From NCBI GenBank assembly GCA_026874595.1, contig CM049308.1, positions 23,400,367-23,464,366 of the forward strand: a DNA stretch of 64,000 nt. The letters are read 5' to 3'. This stretch comes from Sipunculus nudus. Lineage: Eukaryota > Annelida > Sipuncula > Golfingiida > Sipunculidae. Each line of letters opens with the position of its first letter. The first letter of the stretch is position 1. A program made the translations under genes and the position numbers. Below, piece by piece: positions 1 through 13,700 of the stretch. The notes under the pieces are model-generated. The model had not been told where the DNA came from. It worked only from the letters and a program-made list of their open reading frames with translations, and searched no databases.

Positions 1-1664
1 TTGGTGGATTGTTATGAATCATGGTACATACCTCTCCATTTTAAATTCATAACTGAGACATGTACAGATATACATCCATGGGAGAACAGATATTTAGTAC
101 TTGTTACTGTTACCACCCCTAAACACTGTTCTTTTGGCTGAGGGCTTTTGTCAGCTTCTGCTGATATTCTAGTTATGGATTTGACTTGAATTATCACCGT
201 AATTGATGGCTTTGACAAGAACTGGTATGATTATTGATGGCTCTGATAAGAATTGATCTATAAAAGATAAATAATTTTTTTAAAACTGATACAAACAGCA
301 AATCAAACACAATATTATAATATTTATAATTAATTTCTATCACAGTGAACACATTTGAACAAAGATTGCTAAAGTCTGTCAAGATATTTGAAAGCAAAAC
401 AAGTGCAGTATCTCTAAAACTGTGTAGTGTTTAGGTTTGCTTGATTAGACCAAGGGAGTAATTCTTCTAGAAATAGTGAAAGACAAATTTGTTTTACTTC
501 TATAATTGGTCAGGGGCCAAGTTGATACCAGCCAGTTGTTTACACTATATATTATACAGACTATCATGGAAAAAATATCAATATTTTATAATTAACAATA
601 ATCTCATATCAGTATTCCTTTTTTTCTGGTTTTATATTTAATCTAGTAGTTTTGATCAGCATGGGTAGATTTGTTAAGCAGTCATCAGTCACCTAGTGGT
701 TTTAGTGTATTTGGACACCATCTCAAATGGCATTGAAGTCTCGATGTTTTTTCTGTTGATGGCTCTATGTATCATCATCAAAACAAGGATTTCCTTCCAT
801 AAAGAATTGTTGTAGAAAATCTGGAGACATTCAGAATGATTAGCAGTAGTTCCTGTTATGGTTCCCAGGTGGCCTAATCCCCCTCCTCCTTGTTAACTGA
901 AGTTCCTTTCGAAATAGAGCCAAGCCTGATTTAGGATAGTAAGCTGAGCTAGCTAATTTTATCAGGAGGCGCCGCCAATATTTCATTATAACAAAGTGAG
1001 CCGACAGAGTGAGCTGATTTTGTGCACATCAGTTTGGCTAGAGAAATGAATAGCCTTTCAGGTCAGTTTAAGCCTGCCAACATTTTTCAAGCCGAGTTGA
1101 GCCACAAAACTCTACTTACTACTTATGTCAGCCGTCATTTTGTCCAAGTCAGTCGCATTTGTGTGGCTGACTCGGCTCTAGGCTCTACTTTGAAACATGA
1201 AATCCTGGCGTGTTAGGCTTGTTTGGGTAATAGTTTGCTGAAAAGGTTGTTCTTCCTTGTGATAAAAATATTGTGGCTTCATTAAGAAACAGTGATTATA
1301 TTTAATGACAATGTTAAATATAGTGAGACACCAGTGCAGTTTTAAAACTATTTCCTGAATAAAGCTCAGTTTTCTGTCACACCCATGAGGGATATATACT
1401 AGTTGTAGATAAAACATTTGAAACAGTGGAACCCTGCCACATAAGCACAGCTAATATGATCACCTTGCTGATTTGGCTACTAATCATGGTCTTGAATGCG
1501 CACTTAATTTACAAATTTTGTAAACATATGCAGCACCACCACCCCTTTGATATGCCCATGCACTCTTTTGGGTTCAAGTGATGGACATGTGAAGCAGGTT
1601 TGTTGTTTTTGCATTATGCAAGGTATTCTACAGAAGTCAGAAGATGCTGTTATTGTTGTTTCAG
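1..1664. other. Region upstream of first visible LGR exon
   Basis: AT-rich DNA with no convincing exon. I looked for a signal-peptide exon ending in a phase-2 donor and found none. Around 1040-1160 there is a segment (phrases such as TTGTCCAAGTCAG) that loosely resembles 17200-17330, so both may be worn copies of one repeat. It is otherwise featureless and most simply intron 1 of the receptor gene. Confidence 0.5.
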
Positions 1665-1784
1665 AACTTTCATTGAGACTGGAATTAAGAAGTTGATAAG
1701 CTTCACAAAGATGATCACCATTGGAGTAAACAAGACCAAATACAAATATGGAGCATTCGTCAGCTACACTCATCTCAAAGAGCT
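1665..1784 (+). CDS. Lgr1: LGR exon A (first visible LRR exon)
   Basis: A 120-nt exon after a good polypyrimidine tract and TTTCAG, with donor GTAAGT. It starts with the third base of a split codon and ends with CT of a split Leu codon. Its last 25 residues form an LRR ending YGAFVSYTHLKEL, matching the first LRR exon of vertebrate receptors (GAF..L..L pattern). An N-glycosylation sequon (NKT) is present. It encodes about 15 residues more than a standard LRR exon at its N-terminal side. A weaker in-phase AG (AAG|C near 1698) would give a shorter exon, but it lacks a pyrimidine tract. Confidence 0.8.
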
Positions 1785-4700
1785 GTAAGTTAATAATTAG
1801 TTCTGTCAGTAACAATATAGTATTATACCTACATATAACTTAGAAATCTCTCGCTTCACCTATAATTAGCATTTATTAACAAGACAATTAATTACACTAC
1901 ATCAAAACACATTTGTCTTCCAGAGATGTTGTATATGATGTCATAATTGTCATATTTGTGAATATTTGAATATTTAATGTCAGAGCAATTAACCCACTCT
2001 AATACAGATGCATGTATGCAGTATAGTTTTAAAGAATTTGAAATGTCATAATCAAGCTACATGCAAACATAATATTTCATCTGATAATCTTTTCACCTGA
2101 AATGTATCCATATATATGAAATGTATGAACTACACATATAATTAGTTTGATGACAAGGAACAGTTTTACCTTTGATGTATAATATATATATTAATCATGA
2201 TAATAATATATCAACTATGCATTTAAAATTTTTATAATTTAGGTCCTCATTATGAAATTAAATTTTCAGGTATTTCCGTGACAACAGACACCTTGAGGAT
2301 ATGGAAGCTGGTGCCTTCAACTTCAATGAATTTTTACAGACTGATCTAGAAGTACTGTAAGTTATTTTTTACAAAATACTTCTTCTTCAAAACCTGTGTT
2401 TTTCAGCCTTGTATGCTTATTGATCATCACTAGTTTTATCAGTTCCTGGAGCCTGGTGGCACAACCTGTATTTTTAGTATTTTTAAGCAGTTTTTTCTCA
2501 GTATTTGAAATCAACAAATGATGGCAATCATGTCGGTTACTTAGCTGTGGTTTCATCTAGTGTTCTGAAACTTTGCATCTGTATTGATCATGATTTTACT
2601 ATTAAAACCAGTAGCAAATGTTCAGTCATGGGTGCTGAATCTTGAAAGTTTTGTATCTAGTGACCCCTACCCATCAGCTATACCTCTACATGGGTAATTA
2701 GGTCACTATGACCTTATTTTGATAAAACACAGGCTTCCTTGCAGTGCCCTTAGGACAACCAGTACTAAACACATAAATGCATTTAGTATCACACTATAGC
2801 CAACACCATCAATCAACTGAGTATCATAACCCATGAGTCACTTGTAGTCACTAAATGGCAGTATTTGGAGACGGGCAGTAAATCTTATACTTGGATTTCC
2901 ATGATGAATGTGTCTGAAACCTAACACCAAACAGAAGAAGGACTTTGAAAACTGGCTGCTCCCTGTGACCTTGACCCTACGCAACATGTCATGTCTGCAT
3001 GGTTGGAAACTTGCCAGCACCGCTTCCTTACTTTACACCTGAATAAAATGTTTCATTTTCTTATATTAGCATGAAAGCAAGTAAGATGTAATAGTTAAGG
3101 GTTTGTTAGTAGATTATGTTTGGTCATGCGGCCAAAGGAGGGACATTAAGTAATATCAGACAGGGCACTATTAGAATGCATGCAGTGCTCTCTGTTCCTG
3201 TATAGAGATGGATATTGAGTCTAGCTGCTCTGGTTTGGAATCACTTTGATGTCCCAAATATTATACACATGTGGAATCCATACAAACTTCCTCAATTTGT
3301 TAATGACATTATCCTAGTATAATATGCGTATATCTATTGAGAACTTTACTGTATACCCATTGCAAAATATGGGCTTAGAGAAGATGAATGTAGTATGGTC
3401 GACAGAGTCAGTTTCAAAGACATCTTGGGAATAGAAGTTTGTGACACAGGAACAACAGCAGGGAGTCTTAATGAAGTTGTTAATGAAAAGTGTGTTTATA
3501 TAAATCAATAAACAGACTTTGTAAGAAGCTTAAAAAAATTTATATCAGGTTAACAAACTGCTTCTCTGGTCAATGGTGTAACCACAGTCCCATCAGTAAT
3601 TGAGATCCTAAAAAATCTAATTGGATAAGGTAACACATGGCATTGTCTCCGTTGAAACATGGTGTGTGAAAATGGAATCCTTTAGAATGATGGAAACCAT
3701 AAAATTTCTTCTTGCAAGAAGGTTGCAAGAACCTTGTTAGAAAGTTGTTCATTGTCCTCATTTCTGCTGATTAGTCAAGCTTTTAGAGTATGTAGTATAA
3801 TAGCTGTATTTTTGATAAAATATAAATCGAGATTAATTAGCCAATTACTTGAGGAGCGGAGTGATCTAATTTGATGCAGGTTAGAATTTGTCACAGGTCT
3901 GGTAGAAAAAAGCATCATACCCTTTGGTGTTTTTGTAAAGAAGTTTCTGGATTTTGAAGTAATGCTTGTGCTTGCATTAATACTTCATGATTTGCTCCTT
4001 TCTTCATTGCTTTCTTCAAGTTTTCATCCATTTCCTCTTACCACTGCTCTTTAGCTGATGGATGATAATTTGGCTAATTATATGCTTTAAATTACAAAGT
4101 GACTTTTTCTTGTGACTTGCTTGAAATGGTTCTCCAAGGCATGTTTTATCATAATTTGTCACTGGTATAAAATGGGAAAATGAAAAAATACTAGCTTATT
4201 TAGCTATCTAAATTGAATATATGGCAAATATGACTTTTCTAAATATGGTAAAACTGATTGATTGACTCTGATTAAGCCAAGTAAAAATTGATGCTTGAAA
4301 AATAAATTATTTATTTCCAAGTAACTTGTGGACACAAGTACCTTGCACAAGTAACTTACTTGTGAAGGACCTTGCAAACTAGTGTCAAGGTTTTCTAGGT
4401 ACCTTTGACTCATAGAGAATAATGGGTTGTGGTACTGCATTAATCTATTTATAATGATGATTTCCTGGAATATTTGTGACAAAAGGATCCCTGTCATTAC
4501 AGGCCAGCTCCGGTTTACATGTTCATGGAAAAACAGCCTGAAGCCTTAATTATTTTTTATTAACAGATTATACCTTGTTAAATATACATTTAACCAAAGA
4601 TAGATTATTGTCAAATATATACGGCAAATAACATAACAAAATTTTCAAGTTACAAAGATAGTATTAATTGTAATATAGTTTAAGTATTTAAATCTGAAAA

Positions 4701-7700
4701 AAAAGACCTTGACATGTCATGATAGAGGATGTATGGACTAGTAGTTTTGTGTTCTCCTTGCTGAAACCTCTGGCATAGGTACTAACCTTAACCTTCTAGC
4801 TCCTGCAATGGCTGCTTTGGTTGCCTTGAACCATTGTTGTATTTGAAGCCATATACCATTTAAGTCTGAGTCATGTCCAGGCCTGGTCTTTTGAGATTTG
4901 AGTAAAGGTCTGCCTTTTTTGGGTCTGCAGAGTCCTTTGGATACCAATCTCTTTTAAATGCACTTTGAAATTAAGGACAGAGATTATCATGTGCGTGTTT
5001 GTGTTAAAATAGGTACATATGCTTTAATTTTTTGGTTTACTGTAATTAGCTCTCAATGCAGATCTTGATGTACAGCCAGGCCTAATTCCAACTTTTAAAA
5101 AATATTCTGTCAATATTTTTTACATATCAGTATAAATAATGTGTTAATTGGTGATTAACTACAGTCCTGACCTCCAAGTACATGACCAATCAAGGACCAG
5201 ACATCATTTATGTTGACGTTGCATACATGCACATCATCAAAATTAAGTAATGCATTGAAGAAGGACATCTTCAAAAGTTATACATTGAAGAATTTAATTT
5301 TTTTCATTACACTGCCAATAAAAAGTATTGAAATCTTGATCTGTGGAATGTGTTGACGCTGCTGTTGTAGTAGTTGAAAATATTGTGGGAGTAAAAGTAC
5401 AGTAACCTCATTTCAGCTATAAAAAATGGTCATTTTAAGTATATGATATTGACAGAAAATGTCATAATATGATGAGTAATTATAAGAGCTAGAGTACATG
5501 TTGATCAAGCAGGAGTCACTATACCTTTAAGATGAATAGCAATTCCATATTTAGGGTCTTCATTGTTATGATTAGGTTAAATTGAAAATAAAGAAAAATA
5601 TAGTGTTACCTCAGTACATTGTTTTTATAATTTTGCTCACATGTAAAGTTATAATTATTCCTAATTCACCATGTGACAATATGTTCTTTAATGGCAGGTC
5701 AATTCTTGGGTCACCGTCTCTGAAGAAGGTGAAGAACAAAGTGTTCCATAACTTCCCAAAGCTCAGGACACTGTAAGTATCATAGTTACCAATAGGTGGT
5801 GGGATACGGTCATTGGATTTATATTCATATATATATATATATATGTCAAGGCCCAGATTCTTATCAGTGATTGGTCAAGACCAAATTACAATCAGGATTC
5901 AGTTCAGCCTAAACTCCAGTCTGGATTTGGGCTGGACCAGACCAAATCTTGATCTAGCTCCTGACCAGTCTAAACCCTGATCAGGATCTGGTCCACCCAA
6001 AATCCTGATTCAGACTATGAATTGACATACTGCTAAATAACTCCTACAGCACATACTTCTGATTAAATTCAGGAAAATTAACCTTAGTTCAGCCCACTCA
6101 TAAACATAAATCTAATTTTGTCATGACAAAATAGTTGAACAAATGAATATTACTAAGACTGATACCTAAAAGACTGATAACTAAAATGGAATAAAGGAAT
6201 AGGACTGACTTTTGTGGCACAACTAAACTTTGTAAAAATTTAATACAATTACTCTGCCCCAAGCAGATAATAATTTTATGCTCGCCACACCAGTGTTTTG
6301 TGTGTTGGGCGCCAATAAAAGGAAAAGGGGGTGGGGGGGGGGGGACAGTACTAGTATTTACACAGATATTTAAAGCCCAAGACCTGCCTGGTAAGAAGGT
6401 AATAATAACCAAAATCAGAGTTAAAAACTGTCCCGACAAATAGTGAGAATACTTGGAGGGCGGACATCGTTATTAGTACGGCGGTGCTGGGTGATAATTA
6501 AGGTAACACTGTGTTCTGGGAAATCTGGTACTCTTAACGTATGGAAACCCATAGCCGACAGTGCAAGGACCTTGCTAAATAAGCAGATTCATTTGAAACA
6601 AGTAGTTTAATTTTATCTGCAGTATAACCAGTTCATGAAGACGCGGAATTAACTAGGAGAGGGCGAATGTCCAAAATGCGGCACTGCTTACAAGAGGGCG
6701 GAAGTTCAAGGTCGCTAGATCTTGAATAATGATTACAGAGGACCTCACTTTGACAAGAAGGGTCACGATTAGTAATATATGTTACATACATCCCCATCCG
6801 TATTCTAACTGGACTAAAAACTCCCAATTAAATATTATATTAAGAAAGATTTGGGGCGACCATAATGCACTGCAAACCGGAAGTAAGTACCGGCACATAG
6901 CAGTCCAGGTCATTGTTTGAGAAGACATGCCCGCGCTGGGACAAGATCACTCGTCAACCAGGACTCAGCAACATCTACCACTAGTACCAGGAGATCGACA
7001 AAACGACGACCAGTGAATTCATCTGTCAGGAAAAACAACAGCCAGCAAAGTACTATCTGGAAGAAAAACCCACCACCACCCCCTTCCCCACCGACTCAAG
7101 CACTCTGTGTTCTACTTGTTAATATTAAAATTTTTAAGTTTATTGTTTCTAAACAGTATATTTGTCGAGGTGTAAACTGTTTACTTTTACTACTACTACT
7201 TTTACTTTTAATATGACCTATACGATATATATGGCGTGTTGTACCCCACCTTCCCGTCAGTGGGAAAGAAGGGATAATTGCTGAATATGTTGAATATGGA
7301 AATTTTAATGTTATTTTTATAAACCTCGGCCAGTTTTTCCCACAATTCCATGCCTTGTGCGCTTCTTTCAGTACTTCCTAGAACAGAGCAAGTGACTGGA
7401 TGGGTATGAATGATATTATCAAGTTTTGATTAATTATGGGATAACTGTGAGCAGGTTCGGGTGTGTGCAAGTTGGTGTGACAGAGCATAAAATATATTAT
7501 AATGTAATTAACTTTGAATTACCGGTAACATAAATCTGTTATGATATAGATCTATCTTCTTCTATGCAGTGGGAAAGTGTCTCTGTATTATTATTAAAAA
7601 TAATATTAATATAAAATGAGCAATTTTTTAAACAACATAAAAGAGAGCAAAAAAAGTACTTTGTCAGGGCCATGTACATGAATATTACATTCAGGCATTT

Positions 7701-10700
7701 TTTTTGGCAGGAACTTGTTTATAAAAGAATGAACATGAATTATGTTGTTGTTAGTGGCATTTATTTTCCTACTTTTCTCAACATTTTCCTACTTCCAAAG
7801 ATGTAGCCAAATGTTAATTCCTACATGAATGAGGTATTGCGTCATAAACTTATGATATCTTCTTGACTCATCTGTTTGTTACAGCCTGTAGTTCATGTAG
7901 CAACCTAGGGTATGTGGACAGAGTTTTGGGATATTCAATCTGACCATGGAGACTTGCTTTAATGTGTGAATAACCACTGTGACTCAAGAATTTATCCATT
8001 AATCGGATAAAGAACAGTCCAGTAATTAAGTTTTATGAAATCATCAGAATCATTGAGTATAGGTATTTCTGTTTTCCTTCATCAATGAAAGTATAGATTT
8101 GAAAAAAAAAGAAAACAGGTCAACTGGATGTCAATAGTTTTAAGCTCAGCTATCTGAAAGTCATCTGAGCTACAGCAATCACTCTTTGTCTGTCGTCCAT
8201 CCGGCCGTCAGTCTGGCCCTCTGGCCATCAGGCTGTCCGTTATCAGGGCACAGATCGTAACTGCTGGACCTGGAATCTTCTAACTTGACATCCAGGGAGG
8301 TCCATAAAAAATGAAAATTAAATTAGGTCTCTGTTATCCATATTTTCTGAGCTATGGGTCTCGTAAGTACCCCCCAGAATAATAAAACATTCATACAAAA
8401 GCTTCAGGACCTGAATAACTACTGCTTTGATCACCATTGTTCTTTGCATGAATATTGATCATGGAGTGTTCCATCAGTTCCTGCAAACTGGTGGCGCCAC
8501 CTGTTTTTTTTCTAATTTTACAATTTTTTTCTCTATTTTTGATACCTTCAAAGAAGCTGTCATCTGTTAACATGGCACAGATCTTAACCGCTGGATCTGG
8601 GATCCTCTAACTTGAAATCAAGGGAAGTCAATAAAAAGTCTCTGTGGAAACATGAAATTTGATACAAAATGGTTCAAGGTATTGGTCTGAAATTTGGCAT
8701 GTCAATTGGTTTTGGAGAGTTTTCTCATGAACCAGACATTTCTAAGGACTCTTCACAAAATTCATGTTTTTTTTTTTTGGCACTCTTACAGTCATTTTGC
8801 TTATTGCTCAACATTCCTTGAGTTCAGCTGAGCGTCATGGCCCATGGGCCACTATAGTTCAAAGGTATGCAGATATTCATTCTAACAATCAAGCATTTAT
8901 TTATATCTGTTATAGATGACAGTAAATAATATACAATGAAGAGTCAGTCTGAAGCCATCTGGATTTCAGTCTCATCCTCATGCAGGTTGGCAATAATCCT
9001 GGTGACATATAGCTGTTGCTCACCTTCCTGATACAGATTTTCATGGAATCTGTCTGCATGGAATCCAAAATTGTGTTTGGACTGGCACAGTTTTTCAATC
9101 CATCAAATTTCAGTCCCAGTAAAATTCCAGATGGACTGTTCACACCCAAAATGCGAAAATTACATGTGCTGAAAATTTGTTGAAATCTGTGGTTCAGAAT
9201 TGCTGTAGTTCTCTGAATTTTTTCAAATGTGTTAATGCTTCAAAAGCATGAAGAAATATCTACAGCAACCATTTGCAATCTCCTATGAAATCTGTAGAAT
9301 TGGTATGGAATTCTTTGGCAGAGTTTAAATAAATTTTCAGTATTTGTAGAGAGTTTAGTGTGTTCTTAGGGGGGTTGTTTTAATGGAACTGCAGTTTTCA
9401 GCCAAAGACAGTAAACACCAATAACTATATTAACTTTCAGAGTATGAAGATCGGTCAAGGTTTATACTTCAGACATCTCTATCTATGTGGCTGTTTAAAA
9501 TAACACATTAGTGATAAACAGATTATCAGTCACTTTGATATATATAAAATTGGACAGCTGTTCTCAGTTTGGCCATCCCTGATACATTCAAAATTTAATG
9601 AAATTAGAAGGCTCTACTCAGGCCAGCCATAACTCTAAAGGCGAACTTTTTGCTGGATCGTGATCCAGTTAAGTGACATACTGGTCTTCTGATGGGTGTC
9701 GTCAGGTCCTTGTAAAGCTTCTTCTGCTTGAATAAAGCTTCACATTTCATCATTTTATCCCATAAATCATGTCACTGTAGCGATTCTCCTCTGGAAGTAA
9801 TACGACATGCAAGGTTGTCAATGATGTAGATAGGGTTATGCTATGAAAAGAGTGAATTTTACATGTTTTATAGAGTGAAGGTCTTTCATTCAGTAAAAAC
9901 TATTTATTTTGTGCACAAGTTTTATTTTAGAATGTATATAAAAACAATTTCATTGAAATATTCTGCTTGTTTTCATTATCTTACCTCAAAAATGGTCATT
10001 TTCACAAGTGTTGAAGCTCTCACTCAAAGAACAGCTTTTAATATATATGTCAAGGCCCAGATCCTGATCTAGACCAATCAGCGATTAGAAAAATAGAAAA
10101 TTAAACAGCCATGGGATACATGCCATCTAAGCCCTATATAAGCACTGAATAGGTACATATAGGCACATTTAAAGTGGGAGGGGGAGGAGAATCATTTTAT
10201 TCAGGATTTCCTCTGAGTGTCAGTGTTATATCCCCCCAATTAATCTAGTTTTGTCATCTGTGCTCTGTGGTATTTTACCAAGCCATGAGATAAGTATTAA
10301 TGATTTTTGCTTCTTGTATTCTACACCTGAGCTTCATTTGCACTGATGATTTAAGACTACTACGAGTGGCTTCACAGGAAATCTGATCATGGAAAACCAT
10401 AATTCGTTCCTGGAAAAGAATCCTTGATCTTTAGATATTCCCAATAGGGTCTCAGTATTCCTATATATTATTGTGGTATGGAGAAATCATTTAATGGATA
10501 AAGATTGAAGCACAATCTGAGGCTAGGACTTTGCGAAAAGGACAAATGCACAAATAATGGTATAATTTTTTTGCTTGAAAGCTAGGGTATTATATATGTA
10601 TATAATTTCATAGAATTACTTCTTGTTTAAGCTTAAAATGTATATAAAAAGTTTATCAGTCACTTTTAAGCATTAAAACTGTAAATTTTATAGTTAAAAA

Positions 10701-13700
10701 TTATGAACAATATATTTCTAAATGCAAATCTTCTAACAAATAAAGCTATAGGATTATGTCTTCCAAGACAGGTTTTCATCAGTTTAATTTCTTGTCTTAT
10801 TTTATGGCTCTGTTATCTGTCATTTCTACTTTAATCCTAAGTAGCAATTACCTATCTTTCTTTTAATGGGATTAATAAAAACCACAGTTAACAAGCTAAT
10901 ACTTATTACATATTAATAGGATACATGTAGTACGTGCTTAATTAAATCTCACTGGCAAAACTGAGGAACTTTTTTCTGAAGCCTTCAGGGGTTTTCAATG
11001 TGACCAATCAACTATTATTCAATTATTCACTGCCCAGCTTGAGTTTGCCATCTGGGCAGGGTTGGAGATGTAAAAGCAGTGCGTGACTTTCATGCATAAC
11101 ACTGAAAATAAGTGCACAGGGGATAAGAATCAGAAGCTCATTAAGCAAAGTGTATGTTTTGTAAGGGTTTATATGGTCTGTAGGTATTTTAGGTACTTTG
11201 TCGCTGATTGTTTCGATAAGGGACTGCCTTATAAAAATGTTTATGACCAGTACTGTGGGTTTTGAATTTTGTGGTCCCCATCAGCAGAATAACTGAAAGT
11301 TCCTAGGCTAAAGCTAATATTTACATAATTTCTCCTTAGTGGCTAGCAGAGAAAATTGAAATAAAAGACATAGTACAGACAGGAAAACTAAGAATTCATG
11401 CTGCACTTAAGTCAAACAAATAAATGCCAGTTCATTGCTTATTACTTAATCTATTTTAGACAGATTTCTGCATGCAATCTCCCCCCCCCCCCCCCCCCCC
11501 CCCAGTGAAAGCATTTATAGCCAGTGTTAGCAAACTGTAGCTACTGATAATTTGAAGAAATGTGAAATTTGATAAAGTTAGATGGAATAGGTATGTTTTT
11601 GGAATATATATTTTGACCAAAAAAAATAAAAAAATACAAACTCAATTTGGTCCACAAAAACATTTCCTGCAGAAGTATGCATATTTTACAAGTATGATGG
11701 TGTTTAAGAATAAGCAAGTGTGTGCTGTTTGGTTCAGAAATTGAGAAAAAACACTGAATCTTGCCAAACCTCCATGTACCATGAATAAGCATAAAAAGAC
11801 AGTGGATAAAAACTTATACAGAATACAGCTTTTGATCATCCCTATCCTGTGGTTACCTTTTTGTTCACAAGGGTTTCAAATTTGCGATATTCGCAAAATG
11901 TGAATAATGGCAAAATTAAATTCTTCATGAATAAGAGGCCTCATCATGGACTCCGAAGGCAAGTCGAAAGAAGAACATTGATATATTATATAAATGATAA
12001 TAAATCTTGTAAGTTCAAAGATTGCCATTTAAATGATATCAGATCTTTCAAATGATATACCATTAATGAACAGTATCATTTAATGTTACCTTGGGCTCCC
12101 TCCAATTATTAAGAATTTTGTTCCTCAATATAATTAATTCATATAATAATTGATAACTTTGTGTGCAACCTTGACGAAACAGTAAAAAGTGGAAATTGTG
12201 AAATTTTAATCCCACCAATGTAAAGCCTGCAACCACAGTTAGTTTTTTTTTTTTGGTCTGTTTTGTAAACTAAACATGGAAAAGTGCTGTCTTTTAGAGT
12301 TTATTTTCTGATAATTCACTGAATGCTGTTACTTTACAGAAAGGTGTTCTTTCTGCTGAGAATGTATAATTGATTGTAATTTAGCCGCTCTGTTTGTTTA
12401 TTGATAAGTGACACATTTCTTTCTGAGTAAAAGGCAGATCACCTTGATTTTAATGGGCAAAATTTAAGGAAGATCCAGTGTTAGGAAGTAATAAGCCTTG
12501 AAAATCTTTGGAAACGGAGGTCCCACCAAAAGTCTTGTTTCTAATATGTCAAAGAGGGCATGCTTTTAAAATATTTTCTTTCATGTATTGTCCTTTTACC
12601 AGTAATTATCAGGAGTTTATTAATTTTACATAAGGCATCATTTGAATTTTGATAGTGTATTAAAAAACCTGATAATAGAAAAAAATGTTCATGTGTACAT
12701 CATGTTAGGTATTCAGTAGGATAATCTACATTGCAATTGTACATAGAACATAAACATTATCAATAATATGTGCAATATATTATGCTATTAATTCATTCTG
12801 GCTAAATACTAAAGCAAAAAATCCTGGCATATGACTTAATAATTCTGATTCACCTGTTTTATACTTTGTTATAGCCCTGTTTTTGAGTAAGCACAGTGCA
12901 CTTGAGTGTTTACAATAACGAGAAATGCGTGACCACCAGGTGGCATTCATGCTATTTTATATTTTTGCATCAATTATCACACCATTTGGGAGGTTATTAA
13001 AACCTGTGTTCAGGAGTAAGCAAACAGTTTAAGAATGAAATATTTTTAGACACCATAATATTTTAAGGGAAAAATGCTGTATTAATGTATATTTAAGATT
13101 CCACAAGGCATGTGAATAGGTCCCTTTAATGTTTTTTATTGGAAATTACTAAGAAAATGCCTGGATTAGAAGGTAACTACTATTAGATTCATGCTGAAAT
13201 GTAAAATTTGGCAAAAATACAAGTTATATTTTTATAATAATTTTCAAGTGTAAACATTTTATCATAATGGATAACTTAGCTGACTTTCATTCCTGTTGAG
13301 CTATATTGATTGTTCTTTGTTCATTATCCCTCTATCCAGTGGTCATTTGCATTTTAGTCTGACACAAATCATCACCCACAAATCCTGACAGTTACACCTA
13401 GAATTTTTAGATCTTACTTGACCTCCAGACAATTCCTGTAAAAGTATACATTTAAAACCTGAAATTAAATCGCCATGTGTTTTGTTTACTGATATTTTGC
13501 CATGCCATTTTGGGTAGTTGCTTGAAAAAGAGATAAAGTGAATTAAATTATATTCACCTAAAAAAAGTAATGAAGCAGGCACTGGCGATTGAATTTCAAA
13601 TTGTAATTTTATGGAGCCAAATAAGTTTAAAATTAATTAGTAGGAACGGTTGCACCTGAGAACCCTCTGCACTGAAGGCATCGTATCCAGCTGAGTGGCT

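Noticed and set aside
1-1664. Signal-peptide exon of the receptor
   Set aside because: No ATG-led hydrophobic segment with a following Cys cluster and phase-2 donor was found; the exon is likely upstream of the window.
6917-7216. 99-codon frame rich in Arg, Pro and Leu
   Set aside because: Composition follows CCACC and TACTACTTTT simple sequence; no family resemblance.
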